NCBI GenBank assembly: GCA_964531205.1
Contig: CAZHGH010000024.1
Coordinates: forward strand, 1-37,419
From: JAICWY01 sp964531205
Lineage (GTDB): Bacteria > Vulcanimicrobiota > Vulcanimicrobiia > Vulcanimicrobiales > Vulcanimicrobiaceae
DNA length: 37,419 nt
Direction: 5' to 3'
A model generated the notes under the pieces. It saw nothing but the letters and a program-made list of their open reading frames with translations, searched no databases and was not told the DNA's origin. Below are positions 7,002 to 14,488 of the stretch, one piece after another. Numbering within the stretch: position 1 is the stretch's first letter; each line of letters begins with the position of its first letter. A program made the position numbers and the translations under genes.

Positions 7002-8566
7002 GTGAAACGCCGCACGTCTATCGCGACCAAGTTCTCGAGGTCGAACCGACCGGCATTGAATTCGTAACACCGGAGCAGCGTCACGGTTCGCCGCGCCAGT
7101 TGTTCGGTTTGTGGTTCTCGGCGAACGCCGAGATTGCTACGTGGATGGTCGGCGTCTTTGCCGTCGCATTATATGGTACGAGCTTGGCGGGCGCGAGCGT
7201 CGGTTTGTTAACCGGCAATCTGCTTGGCTTTGCGCTTTTAGGCGTGCTCGCGACGTTCGGACCGCGGTACGGCGTTCCGCAAATGGTCGCTTCGCGGCTT
7301 GCGTTCGGACGGTATGGAAACGCTCTGCCCGCGGGCCTAAGTTTTCTCGCCGGCGTCGGATGGTTTGCAATCAATACCGTTTTTGGTGCGTACGCGCTGG
7401 AAACGATCGCACACGTGGGCTACGGCTTCAGTCTCGCGCTTATGCTGCTCGCGCAAATCGTGCTCGCCGTTTACGGCTACAACCTGATTCATTGGTTCGA
7501 GCGCATTAGCGCAGTATTATTAGCCGCCGGGTTTGCGTTGCTCGGCTATATAACGTTTGCACGCGCGGATTGGCACAGCGCGTTCAATGCGCATGCACCG
7601 CTGGCCGCAGGCGGTGAAACCGGCGGCATCATTCTTGCAACGGCACTCGGATTTTCATATGCGACCGGATGGGTGCCGTGCGCTTCGGATTACTCGCGCT
7701 ATCTTCCGGAAAGCACGGATCCACGCCGCGTGTGGTGGTATTCGTTTGCAGGATGCGCGCTGCCGTGCATCGTGCTAGAGATTATGGGTGCGGCAACCGT
7801 CACCGCGGTTCGCAGCGTAAATCTCGGCGACGCAAGTCCGACGCAAGCGATTGCATCGCTTCTCGGATACGGCACGGTCGCGGTACTCGTGCTGCTCACC
7901 GTGGTGTTGGGCACGCTCACGGCCAATTGCATGAATCTGTACTCGGGCGCAATGGCTGCGTTGGTCGTAAAGTTTCCGGACCGCTCCTGGCGAGCGCCAA
8001 TTGTTACGGGCCTGATCTTCGGCGCGCTTACCGCTGCCATTTTTGCACTCGCGCACACGGATACTGCGGTCACTGTGATTTTCGCAATCGCCGTTGCCGT
8101 TGTCATGACTACCGTCGCACGCGTTCGGCTCCAGCGATGGCGTGCTGCGATTGTCGTCGGCGTGCTCGGCGCTCTTCTGGCATCCGGCGGCGGCCATCCG
8201 GAGCAGACGGCAAGGCTCTACACAAACTTCTTGTTGCTGCTTTCCTACTGGGCCTCGCCGTGGGCTGCAGTCGTTTTCGTCGATTGGCTTCAGCGGCGTG
8301 GTTTAAAAACCGGTGCGATGGATCAAGGTCCGCGGATTCACGCTGGGACGTATGCGTGGATTATTGGACTGGCCGCATCGCTTCCGTTCTGGAATCAGGC
8401 ATGGTTCACGGGACCATTCGCCGCGGCATTCCCGCAATTCGGCGATCTTTCGTACTACGTCGGTTTCATCGTCGCGGCGGCCGTCATGGCGGCGAGCCGG
8501 CCGTTACTTTCGCGCGCGCGCCAGATGCGAGGCGTGAATGTATCGCGCGAGTTCCTGACGCGCTAG
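6998..8566 (+). CDS. NCS1-family (cytosine/purine-type) permease, substrate unproven
   Basis: The 522-residue protein has about twelve hydrophobic segments. It opens with the hallmark of the Fcy-like branch of the nucleobase-cation-symport-1 family: a GIEFVTPEQRHGSPRQLF segment followed by WFSANAEIATW in the first helix, then RYGVPQMVASRLAFGRYGN. Known substrates of that family include cytosine, purines, hydantoins, allantoin and vitamin-like compounds. The GTG start overlaps the pncA stop by four bases, so the two are almost surely co-translated. That suggests a nicotinamide-related or other nitrogenous ring compound as cargo, but this is an inference from context. Its last 63 bases overlap the end of a gene on the other strand. 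Confidence 0.88.
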   Translation: MSETPHVYRDQVLEVEPTGIEFVTPEQRHGSPRQLFGLWFSANAEIATWMVGVFAVALYGTSLAGASVGLLTGNLLGFALLGVLATFGPRYGVPQMVASRLAFGRYGNALPAGLSFLAGVGWFAINTVFGAYALETIAHVGYGFSLALMLLAQIVLAVYGYNLIHWFERISAVLLAAGFALLGYITFARADWHSAFNAHAPLAAGGETGGIILATALGFSYATGWVPCASDYSRYLPESTDPRRVWWYSFAGCALPCIVLEIMGAATVTAVRSVNLGDASPTQAIASLLGYGTVAVLVLLTVVLGTLTANCMNLYSGAMAALVVKFPDRSWRAPIVTGLIFGALTAAIFALAHTDTAVTVIFAIAVAVVMTTVARVRLQRWRAAIVVGVLGALLASGGGHPEQTARLYTNFLLLLSYWASPWAAVVFVDWLQRRGLKTGAMDQGPRIHAGTYAWIIGLAASLPFWNQAWFTGPFAAAFPQFGDLSYYVGFIVAAAVMAASRPLLSRARQMRGVNVSREFLTR

Positions 8567-9340
8567 ACCGTCGACTTCAACAAGTTCGAGCTCGTATGAG
8601 TCGCGGCGTTTAGAGTCTTTCACGCTGCCGGTGACGCGTCCACGCAATTGAATTTCTTCGAATGGACGGCGCAATAGTTTGCGCGGCACACGTTTATGCG
8701 TCATTGGCGCCGTGACCATTTCGTCATCGCTGCCCTTATGCACGTTCAAAACAAAGTCAGGTAGACGCACCGAAAGATACACGGTCTCGTCACGCCGAAG
8801 CGGTTCGGCGCAACGCAGCCGTAATGCATTTCCGGTGATGTCGCACGCCTCTCCTATACCGAACATACGGGGATTGTCGATTCGATACGTGACTTTGACG
8901 TCGTCCGGTACGCGGTACCCGGTGAACTGTGAAATATCCACGACGGCGGTATCGTAACTGCGCGCCGACACGGAACGCACCAACATCGCGGCTTCGCGCG
9001 CGAGCGCGTTCGCTTCGTCTTCGGGCATCGTCTCGACGGCGACCGCATATTCAAACCCCGGCATTTTCTCGCGAGGCTCGTATCTCGCGGCCACTACACC
9101 GGCAACGTTCAACAGCTTTCCGTCGGAAAGGCGCCATTCGAACGAGACAGCGGCGCCGCGATCCAGCTGCAGCGCCGAGCGGAGCCGGCAGGCGGAAAGG
9201 GCGAAATGAAGGAGCGTCGCGTCGACGGGTCCCTGCAGGTTCCGAACCCGCATCTTGATTGGGACGTCGAAAGTACGCTTAACGGTATCGGTTTGTACCG
9301 GCCCCGAGGGGGAGCCGCCATCCTTGTTCAGCCAGCCCAT
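8504..9340 (-). CDS. PilZ-like protein with two degenerate domains
   Basis: The 278-residue soluble protein reads as two PilZ-like beta-barrel modules. The second is clearer: residues 142-196 have GYRVPDDVKVTYR, then CDITGNALRL in the place of the usual DxSxxG element, then a VRLPD strand. Residues 21-105 look like a weaker first module. The canonical RxxxR and DxSxxG ligands for cyclic di-GMP are not intact (T and A replace S and G), so binding may be lost or altered. A final basic helix ends HLARARK. The gene is transcribed away from the ABC exporter. On the minus strand a TATAAA box lies only four bases before the ATG, which would suit a leaderless message. The function is unknown. Confidence 0.6.
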   Translation of the reverse strand: MGWLNKDGGSPSGPVQTDTVKRTFDVPIKMRVRNLQGPVDATLLHFALSACRLRSALQLDRGAAVSFEWRLSDGKLLNVAGVVAARYEPREKMPGFEYAVAVETMPEDEANALAREAAMLVRSVSARSYDTAVVDISQFTGYRVPDDVKVTYRIDNPRMFGIGEACDITGNALRLRCAEPLRRDETVYLSVRLPDFVLNVHKGSDDEMVTAPMTHKRVPRKLLRRPFEEIQLRGRVTGSVKDSKRRDSYELELVEVDGLARQELARYIHASHLARARK

Positions 9341-9350
9341 CGTCTTTATA
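9341..9350 (-). promoter_or_regulatory. possible -10 box giving a leaderless transcript
   Basis: Read on the minus strand, TATAAA (9350 to 9345) is separated by GACG from the ATG of the PilZ-like gene. Transcription from such a box would begin at or next to the start codon. No matching -35 element at 16-18 bases was found, so this is a weak call. The rest of the 97-base divergent gap (to 9437) holds only the GGAGGG ribosome binding site of the ABC ATPase gene. Confidence 0.28.
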
Positions 9351-9437
9351 GCGTACTACAGCTTGGCTGCTTATTACAACGGAAACCGCGCAAAAATCAA
9401 CAAATTGGGACGCGCAACAGAGTTTGGAGGGTAGGGC

Positions 9438-10340
9438 TTGTTAGAAGTCTCGCATGCGCGCAAGGACTTCGGTTCGGTGCAAGCGGTAAGCGACGTCACG
9501 TTCACGATAGGCCGTGGCGCGACGTTCGGTTTGCTGGGCCCAAACGGCGCCGGGAAGACCACCACGATGCGCATGATTCTCGGAATCTATGTCCCTGACG
9601 GCGGACAGATTACGTGGAACGGCGAGCCCATTACCGATCGTACGCGCCGGCGGTTTGGCTATCTGCCGGAAGAACGCGGGCTCTACGGCAAGATGAGGGT
9701 GCGCGAACAAATCGTTTACTTCGCGCGCCTTCACGGGTTGAGCCAAGGCGAAGCTTCGCAGCGCACGGACAAATGGATCGAACAGCTCGGCTTGCAGACC
9801 TACGCAACAAGGCCATGCGCGGAACTGTCTAAAGGCAATCAACAAAAAGTGCAGGTTGCGTGCGCTGCCGTCCACGACCCCGAACTGCTCGTTTTGGACG
9901 AACCGTTTTCAGGCTTGGATCCGGTGAACGCGGAGATTCTGCTTTCAACCCTCAACGATCTCAAAGCGCGCGGCACTACGCTGGTTCTCTCAAGTCATCA
10001 AATGTGGCAACTGGAGCAGATCTGCGACGCGTTTTGCATTATTACGCAAGGACGCAATCGCGCTTCCGGAACGCTCCAGGAGCTTCGCGCGGCATGGCCG
10101 ACGCGCGTTATCCGCGTGGAGCCTTCGAGCGCAGCCGTAAAGTCCATCATGGAAACCGTTACGCACGGCCGCGCACTTCCTTCCGCCAACGGCGCACTCG
10201 ATTACGAAGTCCCTTCCGATACGCCGCTACCGGATCTGCTGCGGCGGCTGGTCGATGCGGACGCCATCACGCGCTTCGAATCGATCGAGCCATCATTGCA
10301 AGAAATCTATATCCATACAATTGAGGGTGCGGGGGCGTGA
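9438..10340 (+). CDS. ABC transporter ATPase, NatA-like
   Basis: The 300-residue protein is the nucleotide-binding subunit of an ABC-2 exporter. Walker A is GPNGAGKTT (residues 34-42), followed by the YLPEERGLY block typical of the NatA/YhaQ group, the signature LSKGNQQ (130-136), Walker B LLVLDEP (150-156), the D-loop SGLDP and the switch histidine H187 in SSHQM. The C-terminal part (about 215-300) is the small domain seen in NatA homologues. The start is a TTG preceded by GGAGGG at suitable spacing; no ATG or GTG gives a full Walker region. It overlaps the permease gene at a GTGA junction. NatA/NatB of Bacillus expels sodium, but many relatives carry other cargo. Confidence 0.92.
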   Translation: MLEVSHARKDFGSVQAVSDVTFTIGRGATFGLLGPNGAGKTTTMRMILGIYVPDGGQITWNGEPITDRTRRRFGYLPEERGLYGKMRVREQIVYFARLHGLSQGEASQRTDKWIEQLGLQTYATRPCAELSKGNQQKVQVACAAVHDPELLVLDEPFSGLDPVNAEILLSTLNDLKARGTTLVLSSHQMWQLEQICDAFCIITQGRNRASGTLQELRAAWPTRVIRVEPSSAAVKSIMETVTHGRALPSANGALDYEVPSDTPLPDLLRRLVDADAITRFESIEPSLQEIYIHTIEGAGA

Positions 10341-11563
10341 ACGAGCTTATAACGGTTTATATTGCAGAGATCATGCGCCGTTTGCGCTCGCGCGCATTCA
10401 TCGTCGGATTGCTCATCGGTGCCGCCGGGATTGCATTGATGCTGCGCTTGCCGGCAATTCTCGATTCGTTTACGAATCAATCGTTTCGCGTACTGCTCGC
10501 CGGCGATCCCGCGCTTATCAATGCGGCGCGGCCGCTGCTTCAAAAAGACCTCAACGTAACCGGAACGATGCCGAATGTCACCGCGCTGAGTCCCGGCGAT
10601 CTGAAGCGGCACGCAAAAACGTCCGCGATCGTCGTGCTCCGGCGGGGAGCGCACGGTTTGCTCGTCACCGTTTATGCAAAAGACCCGGGCGCGATCAGCA
10701 CGTCGCAGCTTCGGCGTGATTTACTTCCGCTGAGCATTGGCGCATCGACGAAGATGTCGCAAGCCCAAGTTGCGGCACTTTTGCGAGTGCCCGTCGACGT
10801 CCGGCCGTGGGGCTCCAAGTTTGTCACGGCAGCGCAGGCCGATTCTGCGCGGCTTGCCGCAAACGCCATGATCTTCGTGCTGTATCTGCTTATCGTACTG
10901 AACGCGCAGCTCATCATGACGTCCGTTGCGGAAGAGAAGACGAGCCGCATCGCAGAGCTGCTGATCGCATCCGTCAGGCCGAGTTCGCTGCTCGCGGGTA
11001 AAATCGCCGCTTCCGCGACGCTGGCCATCGTGCAACTTGTCGTGTGGGCCGTCGTTGGATTCGTGTTCGGCGGCGACTTCGGCAGCGCGGCGACAATGGA
11101 CACGGGACCGCGCAGCGGGACGGACACGTTTTCGCTTTCCGGGATCTCGCTACTCGATATCGCGGGATTCGTTGTGTTCTTTTTAATCGGCTATCTGCAG
11201 ATGGCGACGCTCTTCGCGGCCGTGGGTTCATTGATCAACCGGACTGAGGACATCGGCAGCCTCGGCGGTCCGCTGTTCATTCCCATCGTTGCCGCGCTCT
11301 TGATTGCCGTCATGGCGCTCCAGGTTCCGGACGCGCCGCTCATTACGATCGCGAGTTTCATTCCGCTGATTGCACCATTCGTGATGTTTGCACGAATTGT
11401 AGTCAGCACCGTTCCCGTCTGGCAGATCGCCCTTTCGCTTGCGATCAACATCGCCGCAATCTATGCAATCGCCGTAATCGGCGGCAAAATCTATCGCATC
11501 GGTATGCTGCTGTACGGGCGGCCGCCAAAGGCCATTCAACTCTGGCACGCGCTGCGCGGATGA
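10337..11563 (+). CDS. ABC-2 family permease, NatB-like
   Basis: This 408-residue permease has one N-terminal membrane helix (about 21-38), a large extracytoplasmic domain (about 40-175) and a cluster of five or six helices from about 178 to 390. The segment SVAEEKTSRIAELLIASVRPSSLLAGK is cut here into its key parts: EEKTSRIAE followed by PSSLLAGKI. It is a hallmark of the ABC-2 permeases of the NatB/YhaP group. The GTG start overlaps the ATPase stop, so the pair forms one exporter. Cargo is not evident; sodium, antibiotics or lipids are all seen in the family. The stop codon lies within the base stem of the folded intergenic element that follows. Confidence 0.9.
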   Translation: MNELITVYIAEIMRRLRSRAFIVGLLIGAAGIALMLRLPAILDSFTNQSFRVLLAGDPALINAARPLLQKDLNVTGTMPNVTALSPGDLKRHAKTSAIVVLRRGAHGLLVTVYAKDPGAISTSQLRRDLLPLSIGASTKMSQAQVAALLRVPVDVRPWGSKFVTAAQADSARLAANAMIFVLYLLIVLNAQLIMTSVAEEKTSRIAELLIASVRPSSLLAGKIAASATLAIVQLVVWAVVGFVFGGDFGSAATMDTGPRSGTDTFSLSGISLLDIAGFVVFFLIGYLQMATLFAAVGSLINRTEDIGSLGGPLFIPIVAALLIAVMALQVPDAPLITIASFIPLIAPFVMFARIVVSTVPVWQIALSLAINIAAIYAIAVIGGKIYRIGMLLYGRPPKAIQLWHALRG

Positions 11564-11635
11564 GGCAAACGCCCTAGGCGAAACGCCTGGCGCGCAATGC
11601 CGCGCGGGCCATGCCAAGGCTCGAGGTTTGCCTTA
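11561..11635 (+). other. intergenic sequence that can fold as a four-stem closed structure
   Basis: A closing stem pairs AGGCAAAC (11563-11570) with GTTTGCCT (11626-11633), extendable to 10 pairs with one wobble. Inside it are CTAGGCG-AAA-CGCCTGG (11574-11590, seven pairs including one wobble), CGCGC (11591-11595) with GCGCG (11602-11606), and GGGCC (11606-11610) with GGCTC (11618-11622) around a seven-base loop; the last two stems compete for one base. There is no T-run, so it is not a standard terminator, and the arm sizes and loops do not fit a tRNA. It may be a 3' stabilising element of the exporter mRNA, an attenuator for the next gene, or chance folding in GC-rich DNA. Confidence 0.4.
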
Positions 11636-11657
11636 CGATGGAACGCGTCGGGGGTCT

Positions 11658-12491
11658 ATGATGGCGCGAGCGCAAGCGAATATCGCCTGGCCGCGGCGGC
11701 TCATTCGAGCCGCGCGCTATCGTATTGCGGGAGCCGAAGCTGCAAAACGCATGCGAGGCGTTACAACGGCCATTAAAACAGGCGGCGCTCTAAACGGAAA
11801 GGTCGCGCTCATCACGGGCGCGAGCAGGGGCATCGGTCTCGCGATCGCGCGAGCGTTCGCGCGTGCCGGTGCGCGCTGCATCATGCTGACGATCGACGGC
11901 GACGAAGGGCGTGCGATTTGCGCTTCACTTACGGCAGAGGGATTGCCCGTGGAGTTGGTTGTCGCCGATGTGAGCGATGCCGCACAAGTTCGCGCCGCTG
12001 CTGCGACCGTCGCTGCGATGCATCCGCGAGTCGACATTCTCGTCAACAATGCGGGCGTGTTTTTCCCGGAAGACCGGACCGGGCCGGCCACTACGATAGA
12101 CGAGGCAATGGTGCAACGGACGCTTGAGGTGAACGTCATGGGCGCCGTTCACGTCACGAATGCGTTCTTACAGCTCATCCCTCCCGGCGGGCGCATTATC
12201 AACGTTTCTTCGGTGATGGGACTCGAATCGCACAAAGCGGATGGACGCGGCATGGCGTACCGCATGAGTAAAGCGGCGCTCAACTCGTATACGCGTTCCC
12301 TTGCAGCCGAGCTCGAACCCCGAGGCATTATGGTGGACGCGTTTCACCCCGGTTGGGTGAAGACCGTCATCGGCGGCCCAGAAGCAAAAATCGATGCGGA
12401 AGATTCCGTCGGAACTGCATTGTTTCTCGCGATGCGGCCAAGTTCGCGCGCGAGCGGGTTGTTTTGGAACGAATGCCGGGCGTTGCAATGA
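11658..12491 (+). CDS. short-chain dehydrogenase/reductase
   Basis: This is a classical SDR of 277 residues from the ATG at 11658. The Rossmann motif is TGASRGIG (53-60), with NNAG at 130-133, the catalytic serine in NVSS (S184/S185), and Tyr201-Lys205 in YRMSK. The PGW segment after the last strand is also typical. The 40-residue extension before the Rossmann fold is basic and could be shortened by starting at the ATG at 11751. A TTG at 11628 is less likely because it falls in the closing stem of the upstream fold. The substrate is unknown. It overlaps the first glycosyltransferase gene at an ATGA junction, so a sugar or lipid precursor is plausible. Confidence 0.88.
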   Translation: MMARAQANIAWPRRLIRAARYRIAGAEAAKRMRGVTTAIKTGGALNGKVALITGASRGIGLAIARAFARAGARCIMLTIDGDEGRAICASLTAEGLPVELVVADVSDAAQVRAAAATVAAMHPRVDILVNNAGVFFPEDRTGPATTIDEAMVQRTLEVNVMGAVHVTNAFLQLIPPGGRIINVSSVMGLESHKADGRGMAYRMSKAALNSYTRSLAAELEPRGIMVDAFHPGWVKTVIGGPEAKIDAEDSVGTALFLAMRPSSRASGLFWNECRALQ

Positions 12492-13486
12492 CAAACGCAA
12501 CGATCGTCATTACGGCTTGGCAGCACTTCAGCGACACCGCAAGAGCGTTAGAATCGATCTTGGCGAATACGGCGCCGCCGTTCAAACTCGTGTACGTCGA
12601 CGCAAACTCGCCGCCGAAGGTTCGTTCGTACCTGCGTGACAAAGCGTCCGAACACGGATTCACGCTCCTACGCAGCGATCGATACCTCACCTCCAGCGAA
12701 TCGCGCAATCTCGCTCTGCCGTACGTCGATACGAAATATGTTGCATTCGTCGACAATGGAACGCTCGTTATGCCGGGCTGGCTCGATGCACTCGTGCGTT
12801 GCGCAGAAGAAACGAACGCATGGGCTGTCGAGCCGGTTTATTGCAAGGGGGATCCGCAGCATCCCAGGATCTATTCCGTCGCGCCCGCGCTTTATATTTC
12901 AGACGATGGTAGAACGCGCCGCTTGCACGAAACTGCGCCACTCAAAGACGTGCCGCTTGCCGAGGTGCATTCCCAGTTACGCCGCATGCAATGCGGATAT
13001 GCAAAGTTTCATTGCGCCCTCATTCGAATGGATGCAATTCAACGCTTGGGTGCATTTGACGAGGGTTACACATCGTATCACGATCATCGCGCGTTCGGCC
13101 TTGCAATACAGGATGCCGGCGGCACGATTTACTGCGAGCCCGACGCGGTCGCAATACTGATCTCGGCGCCCAGACTCGTCTGGTCGGATCTCCCGTTGTT
13201 TTTGCTCCGCTGGAGCGACGCATGGCTGCGGCCTAGTACGCGCCATTTCGCAAACGTGTGGCGTGTAAGCGTAAACGACTACGAGTTACAAGGCTGTACG
13301 CGTTTCCGCAACGCGGAGCAAAGAAAACTTTTTGCACCGCTGCGGCGCGCGGCAAATTGGACCGGCGGCTGGCGAGCGGTCTTCGTGCTCGATGTCGCGA
13401 TCGACGCCGTCTTTCGAAACGTGCTCGAACCCGTAGTCGTTTCCCGGTTGGAACGCAAACGGCATTTACCGGCGCACGATGGGTGA
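12488..13486 (+). CDS. family-2 glycosyltransferase-like protein, probably catalytically dead
   Basis: The 332-residue protein has the GT-A fold of family 2 and aligns along its whole length with the next gene. The opening strand ATIVITAW, the YVDANSPP segment and RNLALPYVDTKY are shared. Three functional positions differ from the neighbour and from the family. The DxD site reads D89-N90-G91, the catalytic-base region reads DHRAF with A202 where aspartate is expected, and L224 replaces the metal-binding histidine. I infer a pseudo-glycosyltransferase, perhaps a partner of the next protein. The start ATG overlaps the SDR stop. Base composition and codon choice look like the neighbours, with no frameshift, so it is not decaying as a gene. 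Confidence 0.85.
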   Translation: MTNATIVITAWQHFSDTARALESILANTAPPFKLVYVDANSPPKVRSYLRDKASEHGFTLLRSDRYLTSSESRNLALPYVDTKYVAFVDNGTLVMPGWLDALVRCAEETNAWAVEPVYCKGDPQHPRIYSVAPALYISDDGRTRRLHETAPLKDVPLAEVHSQLRRMQCGYAKFHCALIRMDAIQRLGAFDEGYTSYHDHRAFGLAIQDAGGTIYCEPDAVAILISAPRLVWSDLPLFLLRWSDAWLRPSTRHFANVWRVSVNDYELQGCTRFRNAEQRKLFAPLRRAANWTGGWRAVFVLDVAIDAVFRNVLEPVVVSRLERKRHLPAHDG

Positions 13487-14477
13487 TTCGCAAGTCACGA
13501 TCGTCATCACCCCGCGCGAGCAATTCAGCAAGGTAAGACGCTCGCTCGAAAGCATTTTCGAATGCACGGACGCCTCCGTGCCGCTTGTCTACGTTGATGC
13601 GAATTCACCGCCGGCCGCTGCGCGATATATTCGAGAACAAGCCGCAAGGCGCGGATTTACCCTCCTCCGCACCGGCAGATACCTTTGCTCGAACGAAGCT
13701 CGCAACTTGGCGCTGCCGTACGTCCGTACGAAGTACGTCGCATTCGTCGATAATGACGTCGTCGTCACACAGGGTTGGTTGAACGCCCTTGTCGCTTGTG
13801 CGGAAGAAACGGGCGCATGGGCCGTAGGCCCGCTCTATCTCATCGACGATCCTGCGAAACAATTGATCCACATGGCCGGCGGCGAGCTCGCAATCGTCGA
13901 AGAGCATGGTGTGCGCAGGCTGCACGAACAGCACCGCTTCAGCAACGTGCCGGTCGTGCAGGTACGCGAGCAGCTGGTACGCGAGCGGACCGGTATCGTC
14001 GAGTTTCATTGTATGCTGGTGCGCAAGGACGTCTTCGAGCGCACGGGACCGCTGGACGAGCAACTGCTGTCCTTCCTCGATCACGTGGATTTCTGTCTTG
14101 CCATCGTGAGCGCCGGCGGTTCCGTGTACATCGAACCGGCATCGATTGTGACGCATTTAGCGCCACCGCCATACGCGTGGTACGACGTACCGTATTTTTT
14201 GCTGCGCTGGAGCGATGCGTGGATGGAGACCAGCGTGCGCCGGTTTGTCGAAAAACACCGGCTTGCGGCATCAGATCCGCAGATCCAAGGCCACCGGCGT
14301 TTTCGCAACGGGCACCGAATGCGGCTGTTTCGCGCTGTGCGTGAAAAACTGTTACCGGTGTTACGCGACCGCGGCGTAACGGCGATCCAAGCATTTCTCA
14401 CTGCGGTGATTCTGAACGGGGCAATCGAACGAACCCTCGTAGCTGCGCTCGAGCGGCGCCGCCGCGCGGCGCGTTGA
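13479..14477 (+). CDS. family-2 glycosyltransferase
   Basis: This protein, also 332 residues, is the intact paralogue of the preceding gene. It keeps the DxD metal site D91-N92-D93, the catalytic-base motif DHVDF with D204, and H226 in VTHL. A C-terminal segment of about 90 residues beyond the GT-A core carries the shared FLLRWSDAW motif and probably packs against the membrane or the partner; there is no clear transmembrane helix. It is likely to transfer a sugar from a nucleotide donor to a polysaccharide or lipid acceptor, as in rhamnosyltransferase-like relatives. Donor and acceptor are unknown. The start overlaps the previous stop by eight bases. Confidence 0.9.
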   Translation: MGDSQVTIVITPREQFSKVRRSLESIFECTDASVPLVYVDANSPPAAARYIREQAARRGFTLLRTGRYLCSNEARNLALPYVRTKYVAFVDNDVVVTQGWLNALVACAEETGAWAVGPLYLIDDPAKQLIHMAGGELAIVEEHGVRRLHEQHRFSNVPVVQVREQLVRERTGIVEFHCMLVRKDVFERTGPLDEQLLSFLDHVDFCLAIVSAGGSVYIEPASIVTHLAPPPYAWYDVPYFLLRWSDAWMETSVRRFVEKHRLAASDPQIQGHRRFRNGHRMRLFRAVREKLLPVLRDRGVTAIQAFLTAVILNGAIERTLVAALERRRRAAR

Positions 14478-14488
14478 GCTCTAACGCG
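14470..14488. terminator. short hairpin between convergent stops
   Basis: CGCGTT (14470-14475) and AACGCG (14483-14488) form a six-pair stem across the three-base gap between the glycosyltransferase stop and the stop of the gene on the other strand. It could act weakly in both directions. The stem is short and there is no T-run on either side. Confidence 0.25.

Noticed and set aside
11561..11635. A tRNA gene in the folded intergenic element
   Set aside because: Stem sizes and loops do not fit: one hairpin has a three-base loop, there is no TTC loop and no CCA-compatible acceptor end.
11628..11657. TTG at 11628 as the dehydrogenase start
   Set aside because: It lies in the closing stem of the fold with no ribosome binding site; the ATG at 11658 follows a G-rich stretch.
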